Positions 8,939 through 17,173 of a stretch of 64,000 nt of DNA are shown here, in pieces. The notes beneath the pieces are model-generated. The model was not told the origin of the DNA. It searched no databases and worked only from the letters and a program-made list of their open reading frames with translations. The number at the start of each line of letters is the position of its first letter. The first letter of the stretch is position 1. The stretch is from positions 62,001 through 126,000 of the forward strand of contig WHTZ01000002.1 of the NCBI GenBank assembly GCA_009377495.1. The letters are read 5' to 3'. Source of the stretch: Luteitalea sp. GTDB lineage: Bacteria; Acidobacteriota; Vicinamibacteria; Vicinamibacterales; Vicinamibacteraceae. A program made the position numbers and the translations under genes.

Positions 8939-9121
8939 CTACTCCTCCGGCACCTCGCGGACTTGACGATCGCGATAGTATCCGCAGGTCGGGCACACGA
9001 TGTGCGGAGGCTTCGGCTCCTGGCACTGAGGGCACAAGCCGACAGCGACTGCCTGGAGGGCATCATGTGTGCGCCGTTTGGCCGTGCGTGTCTTGGAGTG
9101 TCTACGTTTCGGATTCGGCAT
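8939..9121 (-). CDS. rpmF: 50S ribosomal protein L32
   Basis: 60 residues. The basic N-terminus MPNPKRRHSKTRTAKRR is typical of L32. A four-cysteine zinc site (C30, C33, C43, C46) is of the zinc-binding C+ form. It follows the DUF177 gene by 8 nt, the usual arrangement upstream of plsX. Confidence 0.97.
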   Translation of the reverse strand: MPNPKRRHSKTRTAKRRTHDALQAVAVGLCPQCQEPKPPHIVCPTCGYYRDRQVREVPEE

Positions 9122-9129
9122 AATCGTTC

Positions 9130-9669
9130 CTACTCAGTTCTGTCGCTCTTCCGCCGTAGCCGCCTCAGAGGCTCCAGGCGTGGATCGACCCAGTCTGGGC
9201 GGCAATCGCACGTCGCCACGTTGAGGTTGGTCCCGCACTGCGGGCAGAGGCCGCGGCACGCCACGCGGCACAGCGGCTTCATCGGCAACGCCAGATAGCA
9301 TTGTTCACGGACCAGTTGCCCAAGATCAATGACCTCGTCTGCATAAAAGGCAATCCCGAGATCCTCCTCGGCAATTTCCCGTTCGCCCTCGCCGCGGTTG
9401 CGGTCCTGCGGAACGTAGAGCACGTCGAATGGTGTCTCGACACACAACCGGAACGGTTCGAGGCAGCGGCTGCACGGAACACCGAGATCGGCCGACAGCT
9501 CGCCAACCAGACGATACTCGTCACTCGCTTTGCGCACGTCGCCGGCCAAGCACACCTCACCGACGAAGCAGTAGTCCTCCTCCTGCGTGTCCGCAAAAGC
9601 CTCCGGCTTCCAAGTGCGGCTCAGATGAACCTGGTTGCCCGAAATCGTCTTGAGATCGAGGTGCGGCAT
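9130..9669 (-). CDS. DUF177 (YceD-like) protein
   Basis: 179 residues from ATG 9669 (MPHLDLKTISG); an in-frame extension to 9816 runs through a repeat tract and is rejected. DUF177 features are a central CSRC pair, the acidic EEDLGIAFYADEVIDLGQLVREQ block with LALPMKPLC, and a C-terminal CPQCGTNLN...CDC cluster. In plants and bacteria the family is linked to 23S rRNA accumulation. Its place directly before rpmF is the conserved context. Confidence 0.9.
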   Translation of the reverse strand: MPHLDLKTISGNQVHLSRTWKPEAFADTQEEDYCFVGEVCLAGDVRKASDEYRLVGELSADLGVPCSRCLEPFRLCVETPFDVLYVPQDRNRGEGEREIAEEDLGIAFYADEVIDLGQLVREQCYLALPMKPLCRVACRGLCPQCGTNLNVATCDCRPDWVDPRLEPLRRLRRKSDRTE

Positions 9670-9724
9670 GAGCGCCCAGCGCGCGTTCCTGTCAACGCAC
9701 GAACCTGTAAGTATAGCAGGGGCT

Positions 9725-9867
9725 AGGTGACAGGTGCGAGGTCCCAGGGCTGTCTCAGGGAATAGGGCCCTGAGCAACTGATCCCTGGAGCCTGAAACAG
9801 CCCTGGCACCTCGCACCTCGCCCCTCGCCCCTACTTCTTCCCTTACCCCTCATCCCTCATCCCTGTT
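9725..9867. repeat. Heptad inverted repeat, right arm runs into dgt
   Basis: AGGTGAC, AGGTGCG, AGGTCCC, AGGGCTG, TCTCAGG steps at 9725-9759 face CCTGAAA, CAGCCCT, GGCACCT, CGCACCT, CGCCCCT (twice) at 9791-9832. These continue as CCCTCAT units through the dgt stop codon at 9850. The 7-bp register holds across the right arm. Confidence 0.9.
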
Positions 9868-10908
9868 CCCCACCTCGACCCAGGGCCGGGGAATGAAGAG
9901 CTGCTCGTAGAGGCGGACCGCGAACCGATCCGTCATGCCCGCGATGAAATCACGCGTTGCCGCATCGAGGCCCTCGGTGCCTAGCGTCTCCGAGTCGACG
10001 AACTCCTGCGGCCGCCGCTGAACCCGCTCCCAGAGCCCACCAAGGATGCCAGACGCCTTCGTGAATTCCGCCGTAGCAGCCTCATTCTCGTACACGGCTC
10101 CAAACAGGAAGCTCCGCAGGTCCAGCGTGGCCTGGAACAGCGTGTCGCTCATCCGCACCTCCGCCAGGTCCGCCTTCATGGTCTCGACGACGACGTCGGT
10201 GACCATGGAACCAATGCGTTCCGATGACCCTCGACCCAGCACCATGACCGCTGCAGTGGGAAGGTCGGACTCCTGCAACAGCCCCGCCCGTGCCGCATCG
10301 TCAATGTCGTGATTGACGTACGCGATGATGTCCGCCACGCGAGCCACCTGACCCTCGATGGTTGAGGCTCGATGCTCGGCTGGTGCGCCGACCGGGAGGC
10401 CCTCCTTGCCCTTCGAGTGCTTGGCAATGCCGTTTCGGACCTCCCATGTGAGGTTGAGGCCATTCCGGTTCTGCTCGAGCACATCAACGATGCGGAGGCT
10501 TTGCTCGTAATGACGAAATCCCCCAGGCACGAGCTGGTCGAGCACACGTTCGCCCGCGTGGCCGAAAGGCGTGTGGCCCAGGTCGTGGCCCAGGGCGATC
10601 GCTTCGGTGAGGTCTTCGTTCAGCCGCAAAACCTTGGCAATGGTCCGCGCAATCTGTGAGACCTCGAGCGTGTGTGTCAGGCGCGTGCGGTAGTGATCGC
10701 CGGTCGGCGAGAAGAAAACCTGCGTCTTGTGCTTCAAGCGGCGAAACGCCTTGCAATGAACGATGCGGTCACGATCGCGCTGAAAGGCTGGGCGGATAGG
10801 ATCTTCCCGCTCCGGGCGGATGCGCCCCTTCGTCTCGGCGCTCTTCGCCGCCCGGGGCGCGAGGAACTCATGTTCTCGCTGCTCGAGATCTTCGCGAATC
10901 GACGACAT
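9850..10908 (-). CDS. dgt: Deoxyguanosinetriphosphate triphosphohydrolase-like protein
   Basis: 352-residue HD-superfamily dNTPase. The metal site is visible: THTLEV (His79), the GHDLGHTPFGHAGE core (His108-Asp109) and NHDIDDA near 200. It hydrolyses dNTP to deoxynucleoside and triphosphate. The C-terminal NRDEG and its TGA are encoded by CCCTCAT heptads of the downstream tract. It lies directly after deoB, fitting deoxynucleoside salvage. Confidence 0.92.
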   Translation of the reverse strand: MSSIREDLEQREHEFLAPRAAKSAETKGRIRPEREDPIRPAFQRDRDRIVHCKAFRRLKHKTQVFFSPTGDHYRTRLTHTLEVSQIARTIAKVLRLNEDLTEAIALGHDLGHTPFGHAGERVLDQLVPGGFRHYEQSLRIVDVLEQNRNGLNLTWEVRNGIAKHSKGKEGLPVGAPAEHRASTIEGQVARVADIIAYVNHDIDDAARAGLLQESDLPTAAVMVLGRGSSERIGSMVTDVVVETMKADLAEVRMSDTLFQATLDLRSFLFGAVYENEAATAEFTKASGILGGLWERVQRRPQEFVDSETLGTEGLDAATRDFIAGMTDRFAVRLYEQLFIPRPWVEVGNRDEG

Positions 10909-10916
10909 GTCTCATC

Positions 10917-10957
10917 CACAGATGAACAGGGATCAATTCATCTGTGTGCATCTGTGT
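10917..10957. repeat. CACAGATG inverted repeat overlapping the deoB stop
   Basis: CACAGATGAA at 10917-10926 is inverted at 10937-10946 (10-bp stem, 10-nt loop), with a further ATCTGTG direct copy to 10956. The deoB stop (10938-10940) and its last residues lie inside the element. Confidence 0.7.
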
Positions 10958-12179
10958 CCCCGAACAGCGCACCAAGAAAGCTGGTTCCGTGCTGCAAGGG
11001 GCCCACGCCAAATCCCTCCGCCAAGGTCTGCCCCAGGTCCGCGAACGTCGCGCGCTCTCCGAGGTCGGTACCAGAGCGGACGCCCGCTCCGGCCACGAGC
11101 AGTGGGACGTGCTCACGCGAGTGATCCGTGCTTGCCGTGGTCGGGTCGTTACCGTGATCCGCCGTAAGCACGAGCAGGTCATCGGGACGCAGGTGTGAGA
11201 GCAGCTCCGCCAGGCGTGCATCGAACCGCTCCAAATTGCGCGCGTAGCCTTGCACGTCGTTGCCGTGGCCGTACACCGTGTCGAAGTCCACAAGATTCGC
11301 GAACACGAGGCCACGGTCAAGCGTTCCAAAGGTGCGCTCGAGCGCGTCCATACCTTCGTCATCGCTACCCGTCGGCACGTGCGTGGTAATACCGCGGCCG
11401 CCGAAGAGATCCCGAATCTTGCCGATGGCGACGACCGGCCAACCGGCTCGCGTCAAGTGGTCCAGCAGCGTATCAGTGGGTGGCGCGCGCGCAAAATCAT
11501 GCCGCCGCGCCGAGTCACGCGTGAACCGGCCGGGTACACCGACGAACGGCCGGGCAATGACGCGCCCCACGCCGAGGCCATTGGCGACCAGCTCGAACGC
11601 AATCTCGCAAAAGCGGTAGAGCTCGTCCACGGGCGTCACGTCCTCGTGCGCTGCAACCTGAAAGACGCTGTCGGCCGAGGTATAGACGATGGGCCAGCCC
11701 GTGCGCAGGTGCTCGCTACCGTAGCGCTCGATAACCTCCGTTCCGGACGCTGGATGGTTGCCCAACGTGCCACGGCCAATCCGTCGCTCGAACGCTTGCA
11801 TGACCTCGCGCGGAAAGCCGTGGGGAAAAACCGGGAAAGGCTCGTTCAGCACGACGCCGCTGAGCTCCCAGTGACCCGTGACCGAATCCTTGCCGGGTGA
11901 CGCCTCGCGCATGCGGCCAAATGCCCCTGTGGGGTGAGGCGGAAGATCGATGCCACGTAACATGACCACGTGGCGGAGGCCGAGACCGCAGAGCGCTGGA
12001 ATGTGAAGCCGAACGTAGGCGGAGATGTTGCCCAGCGTGTTACTGCCCGTGTCGCCGTATCGGGCCGCATCGGGCAGCTCGCCGACGCCGAGGGAGTCGA
12101 GCACGATGACGACGGCACGACGCCATGGCGCACGGCCGTCAGCGGTGTCCGGAACGGCACGTTCGGTGGTGGGGGTCAC
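10938..12179 (-). CDS. deoB: Phosphopentomutase
   Basis: 413 residues, alkaline phosphatase superfamily. The metal-ligand segments are VIVLDSLGVGELPDA, DTGSNTLGN, SPGKDSVTGHWE, NLVDFDTVYGHGND and LTADHGNDPTT. It interconverts (deoxy)ribose 1- and 5-phosphates, joining nucleoside salvage to central metabolism. Residues DAHR and the stop come from the CACAGATG repeat. It starts 17 nt after hfq. Confidence 0.95.
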   Translation of the reverse strand: MTPTTERAVPDTADGRAPWRRAVVIVLDSLGVGELPDAARYGDTGSNTLGNISAYVRLHIPALCGLGLRHVVMLRGIDLPPHPTGAFGRMREASPGKDSVTGHWELSGVVLNEPFPVFPHGFPREVMQAFERRIGRGTLGNHPASGTEVIERYGSEHLRTGWPIVYTSADSVFQVAAHEDVTPVDELYRFCEIAFELVANGLGVGRVIARPFVGVPGRFTRDSARRHDFARAPPTDTLLDHLTRAGWPVVAIGKIRDLFGGRGITTHVPTGSDDEGMDALERTFGTLDRGLVFANLVDFDTVYGHGNDVQGYARNLERFDARLAELLSHLRPDDLLVLTADHGNDPTTASTDHSREHVPLLVAGAGVRSGTDLGERATFADLGQTLAEGFGVGPLQHGTSFLGALFGDTDAHR

Positions 12180-12196
12180 CTCTCACGCGACCGCGA

Positions 12197-12457
12197 TTAG
12201 GAATCGTGCGAGCCGAAGTAGTTGGTCAAGGTGCGCCCGGATCGGATGGTCGAGATGGCATGCTTGAAAATCATGTGGTCGGCGCCCTCCAACTCGACAA
12301 TGATGGCGAACCGATCGAAGTTCTTGATCCGACCCTCCAGGGCCTGGCCGTCCATGAGTCGAATGGAGACCACCAGCCGCTCGCGGCGGGCGTGGTTGAG
12401 GAATACGTCCTGAATGTTCGGCGGTGACGACGCCCGAGTTTCACGAGTCTGTGCCAT
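12197..12457 (-). CDS. hfq: RNA chaperone Hfq
   Basis: 86 residues from ATG 12457 (MAQTRETRAS). Sm1 is NIQDVFLNHARRERLVVSI, followed by MDGQALEGRIKNFDRFAIIV. The Sm2 motif is IFKHAISTI, in place of the usual YKHA. The start overlaps the miaA 3' end by 17 nt, preserving the widespread miaA-hfq pair. It is a hexameric RNA-binding protein for sRNA-mRNA pairing. Confidence 0.95.
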   Translation of the reverse strand: MAQTRETRASSPPNIQDVFLNHARRERLVVSIRLMDGQALEGRIKNFDRFAIIVELEGADHMIFKHAISTIRSGRTLTNYFGSHDS

Positions 12458-13379
12458 GAGCGAGTCTCCAAGTGTCCAGCGCGAGCTCCGCAGCCGCCAA
12501 CGTGGTCGGCCACTCGCCCGCACCGTCCAGCCAGTGTAGATTAGGCTCTTTCCGAAACCAGATCAACTGTCGCCGAGCATATCGCTTGTTCTCACGAACG
12601 ATCAGCGCACGCGTCGCTTCCTCGTCGCGTACGCCGTGCAGCAGCTCCAGAATCTGCCGGTAGACGAGACCGCTGAACGGGTGCGCCTCTTCGGGTACGG
12701 CCGCGGCCAGCAGCCGCCGGACCTCACCAACAACGCCGCGCGCGAACTGCTCGTTTACACGTCGTGTGACACGCTCAGCAACAAGGGCTGACGGCAGTCG
12801 CAGCGCCAGGGCCAGGATGCGATAGCCGGGCAGAGCCGACCGCGTCTCGGCAAAGTGCGCCGAGAGCGGCTGCCCCGTGAGGAAATACACCTCCAGCGCG
12901 CGCACGAGCCGCTTCTCGTCACGGGGCATGATGCGCGTCGCCGATAGGGGATCCAGGCGCGCGACCATGCGGTGCAGAAATGGTGTGCGCCGCCGGGCGC
13001 TCATCGCATGCAGCCGTGCTCGCAGGGCATCGTCACGGCCCGCCCCTTCGAAGAGGCCGCGCGTCAGCGCACGGTAGTAGAACCCCGTTCCGCCGACGAG
13101 GATGGGAAGCTTCCCGCGTTCGGTGATGTCGCGGACCACGCGTGCGGCGTCACGCGCGAACTGCGCCGCGGAGTAGGTCTCGGTGGGCTCGACGATGTCG
13201 ATGAGGTGATGGGGAACACCGCGACGCTCGGACACCGGCACTTTGTCAGTGCCGATGTCGAAGTACCGATAGACAGCTGTCGAATCGCAACTGATGATCT
13301 CGCCTCCGTGCCGCTCGGCGAGATCGAGCGCGAGCCGGCTTTTGCCGGTGGCCGTCGCGCCAAGAATCGCCACGAGCAA
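12441..13379 (-). CDS. miaA: tRNA dimethylallyltransferase
   Basis: 312 residues from TTG 13379, preceded by AGAGG. The frame stays open upstream to 13661 only because it runs through GCACCCN-type repeats. It contains the P-loop GATATGKS, DSTAVYRYFDIGTDKV, the GGTGFYYRAL substrate channel motif and PRDEKRLVRALEVY. It prenylates A37 of tRNAs that read UNN codons. It is translationally linked to hfq downstream. Confidence 0.93.
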   Translation of the reverse strand: MLVAILGATATGKSRLALDLAERHGGEIISCDSTAVYRYFDIGTDKVPVSERRGVPHHLIDIVEPTETYSAAQFARDAARVVRDITERGKLPILVGGTGFYYRALTRGLFEGAGRDDALRARLHAMSARRRTPFLHRMVARLDPLSATRIMPRDEKRLVRALEVYFLTGQPLSAHFAETRSALPGYRILALALRLPSALVAERVTRRVNEQFARGVVGEVRRLLAAAVPEEAHPFSGLVYRQILELLHGVRDEEATRALIVRENKRYARRQLIWFRKEPNLHWLDGAGEWPTTLAAAELALDTWRLAHGTDS

Positions 13380-13717
13380 AGGCGCACCTCTGCACCCAGC
13401 ACCCGGCACGCCGGCACGCGGCACCCCTGCACCCCCTGCACCCAGCACCCCACCACCCGGCACCTGCACCCCTGTACGTTTCGAACTACCACCACCATCG
13501 TACTGCGGCCAGGAGGAGGAGGGCCGCGAGCAGGATGAGCAAACCAAGCTGCTGTGGACGGGTGGGCCGCGGCATGGGAAGGGAAACCAATGAAGCGGCC
13601 GCGCTAGAACCCTTGAGAACCCGAAACTTGACGCATTTGAGTCAAGTTTCGGGGCTCGCAAGTGAGCGTCGGGGAGCGCGGCCCTGACCGCGCTCCGCTA
13701 GAACTCGTGGCGGACCG
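13380..13717. other. Gene-free stretch: GCACCCN repeats and two hairpins
   Basis: 13392-13470 holds GCAC-spaced repeats of 7-8 bp. A 13-bp perfect hairpin lies at 13620-13653 (CCCGAAACTTGAC, 8-nt loop) and a 9-bp GC hairpin at 13673-13696 (GGAGCGCGG, loop CCCTGA). Both lie downstream of the tonB-like gene on the minus strand and may stop its transcription, although neither is followed by a U-run. I see no convincing gene; a 29-codon hydrophobic frame at 13486-13575 lacks a ribosome binding site. Confidence 0.6.
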
Positions 13718-14713
13718 TCAACGCGAACCGGGCCACTCGTTGTAATAGAACGTGACGGTGAAGAACACCCTGTCGTCCGGATACTCCGGAGGAAGAGGCC
13801 TTGTCGGGCTCGACCACCGTAGCGCGTTGACAGCAGCCCTATCGAAGGCGTCGATGCCCGAGGGCCTCACGACGCCGATATCGCTGATACGGCCATCCTT
13901 CCAGACGTTCAGCGTGATGACGACGTGCCCCTTGAGCAGCTGCGCCGCATCGGGTACGAGCCAGTTGGATCGAACCTGCGCGCGAAAGAAGCGAATCCAC
14001 GGCCCGAACTCGACGCCCTTCCGATCGAAGTCGAAGTCTTGGCCGTAACGAGCCGCGTTGCCACCGGGATTCTCGAACGTTTCTTCTGGCAAGTAACGGT
14101 CGAGGTCCTCCAACGCGCGGCCGAGCACGTCGCCCGGTGAAGCACGTGCCTGCGGCGTGACAGCCGGCGCTGTGGTGGATCGCTCGGGCACAGTCTCGGC
14201 ACGTTCACGCTCTGGCAGCTCTAACGGATTGGAGCCGTTCGTCTGGTTCTCGGCTTGCCGCGGTGGTTCGGGAGGCGGCTTGGGGCTGGCCTCTTCCGTA
14301 CCGCGGGCTCGGGCCTCCGCGCGCCGCTCGTCCATGAAGTCGGGCGAGTTACCACGCGAAAAGGGCAGCTCGTTGGTCGGACGCTCCGCTCGCTCGCGCG
14401 CCCGGGCTTCCGCGTCACTATCCGAAAGCATCGCGTCAGGGGGCGGCTTTGGCGGTGTCTCGGGGACCCGCGGCGTGACGAAGACAAATCGGGGCGTCTC
14501 CTCCGGCGACGGCGTCGCTCGCTCGACCGCACGCGCACGCGCCTCCGCCGCCTGCTGTAAGAGCGTCTGCACGAACGGTAGCCGGGGAGCCAGCAGCACC
14601 GCGACGACAACCAATAGGTGGAAGATGATCGACAGCAGGATCCCTTCGCGACGCGAGATCGCACTCTCGAGGGCTTCGGGCTCCGGACGAAACTCGTCTA
14701 TGATCAGGTGCAC
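13718..14713 (-). CDS. TonB-family energy transducer-like protein
   Basis: 331 residues. A short cytoplasmic N-terminus is followed by one transmembrane segment (ILLSIIFHLLVVVAVLLAP, about 25-43). A long charged proline-rich periplasmic linker follows (PETPPKPPPDA, KPPPEPPRQ; about 45-205). The C-terminal TonB-like domain is KGHVVITLNVWKDGRISDIGVVRPSGIDAFDRAAVNALR. Such proteins link inner-membrane ExbBD energy to outer-membrane receptors; no exbBD is nearby, so the exact partner is unknown. It is the first gene of the tonB-miaA-hfq-deoB-dgt run. Confidence 0.85.
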   Translation of the reverse strand: MHLIIDEFRPEPEALESAISRREGILLSIIFHLLVVVAVLLAPRLPFVQTLLQQAAEARARAVERATPSPEETPRFVFVTPRVPETPPKPPPDAMLSDSDAEARARERAERPTNELPFSRGNSPDFMDERRAEARARGTEEASPKPPPEPPRQAENQTNGSNPLELPERERAETVPERSTTAPAVTPQARASPGDVLGRALEDLDRYLPEETFENPGGNAARYGQDFDFDRKGVEFGPWIRFFRAQVRSNWLVPDAAQLLKGHVVITLNVWKDGRISDIGVVRPSGIDAFDRAAVNALRWSSPTRPLPPEYPDDRVFFTVTFYYNEWPGSR

Positions 14714-14931
14714 AGAGGTACTTCAGCGAGTATAAGGCAAACGATATGCAAGAACTGGGGCAAACGAGGTCAGCCGTCGTTGTCGGGGGAAACGGGACAG
14801 CTCTCGCTTTCTGGAGCTCACGCTGACGAGAACGAGGACAGTCCTCGTTTTCCTCCGTTTCCTCTCTCCGACATGTCCCCTTTTTGCCTCCCCTTTTTGC
14901 CTCTCGGGGACGCCAGGACCAGTCTCCTAGG
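14714..14931. other. Intergenic region with AACGAGGAC palindrome
   Basis: 218 bp between menG and the tonB-like gene. It includes AACGAGGAC-A-GTCCTCGTT (14831-14849, 9-bp stem with 1-nt centre) and GGGACA/TGTCCC-type partial palindromes on either side. The GGACAGTCC core resembles that of the larger element at 62110. No gene is seen. Confidence 0.5.
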
Positions 14932-15714
14932 TCAGGCAGCGCGTGGTTCGGCGGTGGGCTTCGCCGCGGCATACATATAGACGACACCGAGGCTGAGGCG
15001 GACGGTCTGCACTGCAGATAAGCCCTGGCCCTCGATCGTCGTGGCCACCTGCTCGGGCCGGGCGAACGCGTCGACCGAGGCGGGTAAATATGTGTAAGCG
15101 TCGCGGTGACGCGACACCAAACGGCCAATCCGCGGCAACACGTGCCGAAAGTACCAGAGATACAACGAGCGGACGAGCGGGATGCGCGGCGTGCCGAACT
15201 CGAGAATGGCCAGCCGGCCACCGGGACGCAGCACACGCGCCACCTCTGCCAACGCCGATGCCGGTTGCTGCACGTTCCGCAGGCCAAACGCCATCGTCAC
15301 CCCATCCACGCTGGCATCCGCCAGCGGGAGGTGCATGGCATCGCCGCGCACAAGCGGGATGCTGTCTCCGTGACGCGCGGCCCGCACTTTGGTCAGGCCA
15401 ACCCGCAGCATCGCCGCGGAGAAATCCAGGCCGACGACACGCCGAGCGCGGCGGGAGCGTCGCAGAGCGAGCGCGAGATCGCACGTGCCCGTGCAGAGGT
15501 CGAGCACGACTTCGTGACCGGCGAGCCGCAATGCGCGCACAGCGCGGGCCCGCCAATACAGGTCCATTCCGGCACTGAGCACATGGTTCAGCAGGTCGTA
15601 ACGGCCGGCGATGGCGTCGAACATGCCCGCGATCTCCCGCGGCGTCCGCTCGAGCAAAGGGCTCGCAGGTGGTTGGCGACTCGGTCCCGCGCCCTGACTC
15701 CGAGCTCCGCTCAT
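14932..15714 (-). CDS. menG: Demethylmenaquinone methyltransferase (UbiE/MenG family)
   Basis: 260 residues from ATG 15714, whose ATGA overlaps the ubiX stop, with GGGAG 6 nt upstream; GTG 15726 is an alternative. SAM-binding motif I is VLDLCTGTCDLALALRR, later followed by RGDAMHLPLAD, TMAFGLRN and LRPGGRLAILEFGTP, diagnostic of UbiE/MenG. It carries out the final C-methylation of the naphthoquinone ring. It is the last gene of the menaquinone operon. Confidence 0.93.
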   Translation of the reverse strand: MSGARSQGAGPSRQPPASPLLERTPREIAGMFDAIAGRYDLLNHVLSAGMDLYWRARAVRALRLAGHEVVLDLCTGTCDLALALRRSRRARRVVGLDFSAAMLRVGLTKVRAARHGDSIPLVRGDAMHLPLADASVDGVTMAFGLRNVQQPASALAEVARVLRPGGRLAILEFGTPRIPLVRSLYLWYFRHVLPRIGRLVSRHRDAYTYLPASVDAFARPEQVATTIEGQGLSAVQTVRLSLGVVYMYAAAKPTAEPRAA

Positions 15715-16316
15715 CGCGGCTCCCACTTAGGATAGAGGTCGTGCTTGAAACCGAGGGCCGAGAGCACCTTGCCTGCCATGAAGTCGGCGAGATCATCGAG
15801 CGTACGTGGAAGCTGATAGAAGGCCGGCATGGCGGGCAGCACGTGCGCGCCTGCCTCACCGCACAGCAGCATGTTGCGCAACTGCGGCAGGCTGAGCGGC
15901 GTCTCACGCGGAACCAGCACGAGCGGCCTGCGCTCCTTGAGCATGACATCCGCGGCACGCTCCACGAGGTTGCGTGAGAGCCCGTGCGCAATGCCCGCGA
16001 GCGTTTTCATCGAGCACGGTACCACCACCATCGCATCGGCGCCGCCACTGCCACTCGCAATGCGCGCGCCGAGGTCCTTGTTACTGTGCAGCGCAACCCG
16101 GCCCTCTGCCACGCGAGGACCGTAGCGACGGGCGAGATAGTCTGCCAGGCGGTCCACTGCGGCCGCCTCACCGAGCTCATCCCGCAGCAGCCGTCGGCCA
16201 AAGTCGGTCACCACGAGATCGATGTCGCAGCCGCGCTCGAGCAACGCCGCGAGCACGCGTACACCGTAGAGAGCCCCGCTGGCCCCGGTGATGGCGAGCG
16301 CGATGTTAGTGGACAT
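15711..16316 (-). CDS. ubiX: Flavin prenyltransferase UbiX
   Basis: 201-residue Rossmann-like flavoprotein. ITGASGALYGVR is the N-terminal FMN motif. CSMKTLAGIAHGLSRNLVERAADVMLKERRPLVLVPRETPLS is diagnostic when read as its segments (SMKTLAGIA; LVPRETPLS). It prenylates FMN to the cofactor used by UbiD-type decarboxylases. In the futalosine route a UbiD/UbiX-like pair is needed after prenylation; no UbiD gene is in the window. It overlaps mqnP by 11 nt and menG by 4 nt. Confidence 0.95.
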   Translation of the reverse strand: MSTNIALAITGASGALYGVRVLAALLERGCDIDLVVTDFGRRLLRDELGEAAAVDRLADYLARRYGPRVAEGRVALHSNKDLGARIASGSGGADAMVVVPCSMKTLAGIAHGLSRNLVERAADVMLKERRPLVLVPRETPLSLPQLRNMLLCGEAGAHVLPAMPAFYQLPRTLDDLADFMAGKVLSALGFKHDLYPKWEPR

Positions 16317-17166
16317 AGAGTGCGACTACCGTAGTGAGCAAGTACAAAATGCCGACGTAGCCATTGAGATCGAAGGCGCGCTTCACCTGCGAGAGATCGT
16401 CGATCGACACGAGCGACTGCTCGTACGTGAGCAGCGCGCCAACCGCTATGACGCCGGCAAAGTAGATGGCGCCAAGATGGCTCACGACGCCGAGCCACGC
16501 GAGAAACAGGACCGCGACCACGTGTAAGCTCCGCGACACGTGCAAGGAGGTCCGAATGCCGTAGCGCACGGGAATCGAGTGCAAGCCGTGCACGCGGTCG
16601 AACTGGAGATCCTGGCACGCATACAAGATGTCGAAACCGGCCACCCAGGTGCCAATGGCCAGCGCCAGCAAGACCGGCTCCCACGCCACGGGTCCGGCCG
16701 CGGCGATCCACCCGCCAACCGGCGCCACCGCGAGCGCGAGGCCGAGAAAGAACTGCGTGGCCCAGGTGTAACGCTTGGCCAACGAGTACCAGAACACGAT
16801 CGCGAGCGCCAAGGGCGAGAGTGCCAAACAGAGAGGACCGAGCCGCCAGGCGGCGTACACGAAGATGCCAGTCGTTACCGCCAGAAACAGGCTGGCCTCG
16901 ATCGACGACAGCGCGCCGCGTGGGATCTCGCGCATCGCCGTGCGCGGATTCAGGGCATCGAAACGAGCGTCGACGATGCGGTTGAACGCCATGGCGGCAC
17001 TGCGGGCGCTCACCATCGCCACGACAATCCAGAGCACCCGCTGCCAGGTCAGGGCCTCGTACCGACTCGCGAGCAAGGCGCCGACAAGCGCGAACGGCAG
17101 CGCGAACACCGAGTGACTCACCCGCACGAACGAGAGATACGTCCGGAGACGAGCAAATACGCGCAT
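16306..17166 (-). CDS. mqnP: UbiA-family prenyltransferase, probable 1,4-dihydroxy-6-naphthoate prenyltransferase MqnP
   Basis: 286 residues from ATG 17166 (MRVFARLRTYLSFVRVSHS), with about eight membrane helices. Both Asp-rich motifs of the family are visible: NRIVDARFDALNPRTA (first) and DLQFDRVHGLHSIP (second). UbiA enzymes attach polyprenyl diphosphate to aromatic acids. The substrate is inferred from its position between mqnC/amidohydrolase and ubiX/menG: the futalosine-pathway naphthoate. It starts 7 nt after the amidohydrolase. Confidence 0.85.
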   Translation of the reverse strand: MRVFARLRTYLSFVRVSHSVFALPFALVGALLASRYEALTWQRVLWIVVAMVSARSAAMAFNRIVDARFDALNPRTAMREIPRGALSSIEASLFLAVTTGIFVYAAWRLGPLCLALSPLALAIVFWYSLAKRYTWATQFFLGLALAVAPVGGWIAAAGPVAWEPVLLALAIGTWVAGFDILYACQDLQFDRVHGLHSIPVRYGIRTSLHVSRSLHVVAVLFLAWLGVVSHLGAIYFAGVIAVGALLTYEQSLVSIDDLSQVKRAFDLNGYVGILYLLTTVVALYVH

Positions 17167-17173
17167 GTGATCC

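Noticed and set aside
13486-13575. 29-codon hydrophobic frame (PRPTRPQQLGLLILLAALLL)
   Set aside because: No ribosome binding site, sits between repeats and hairpins, and a Leu/Ala run is easily produced in GC-rich DNA.
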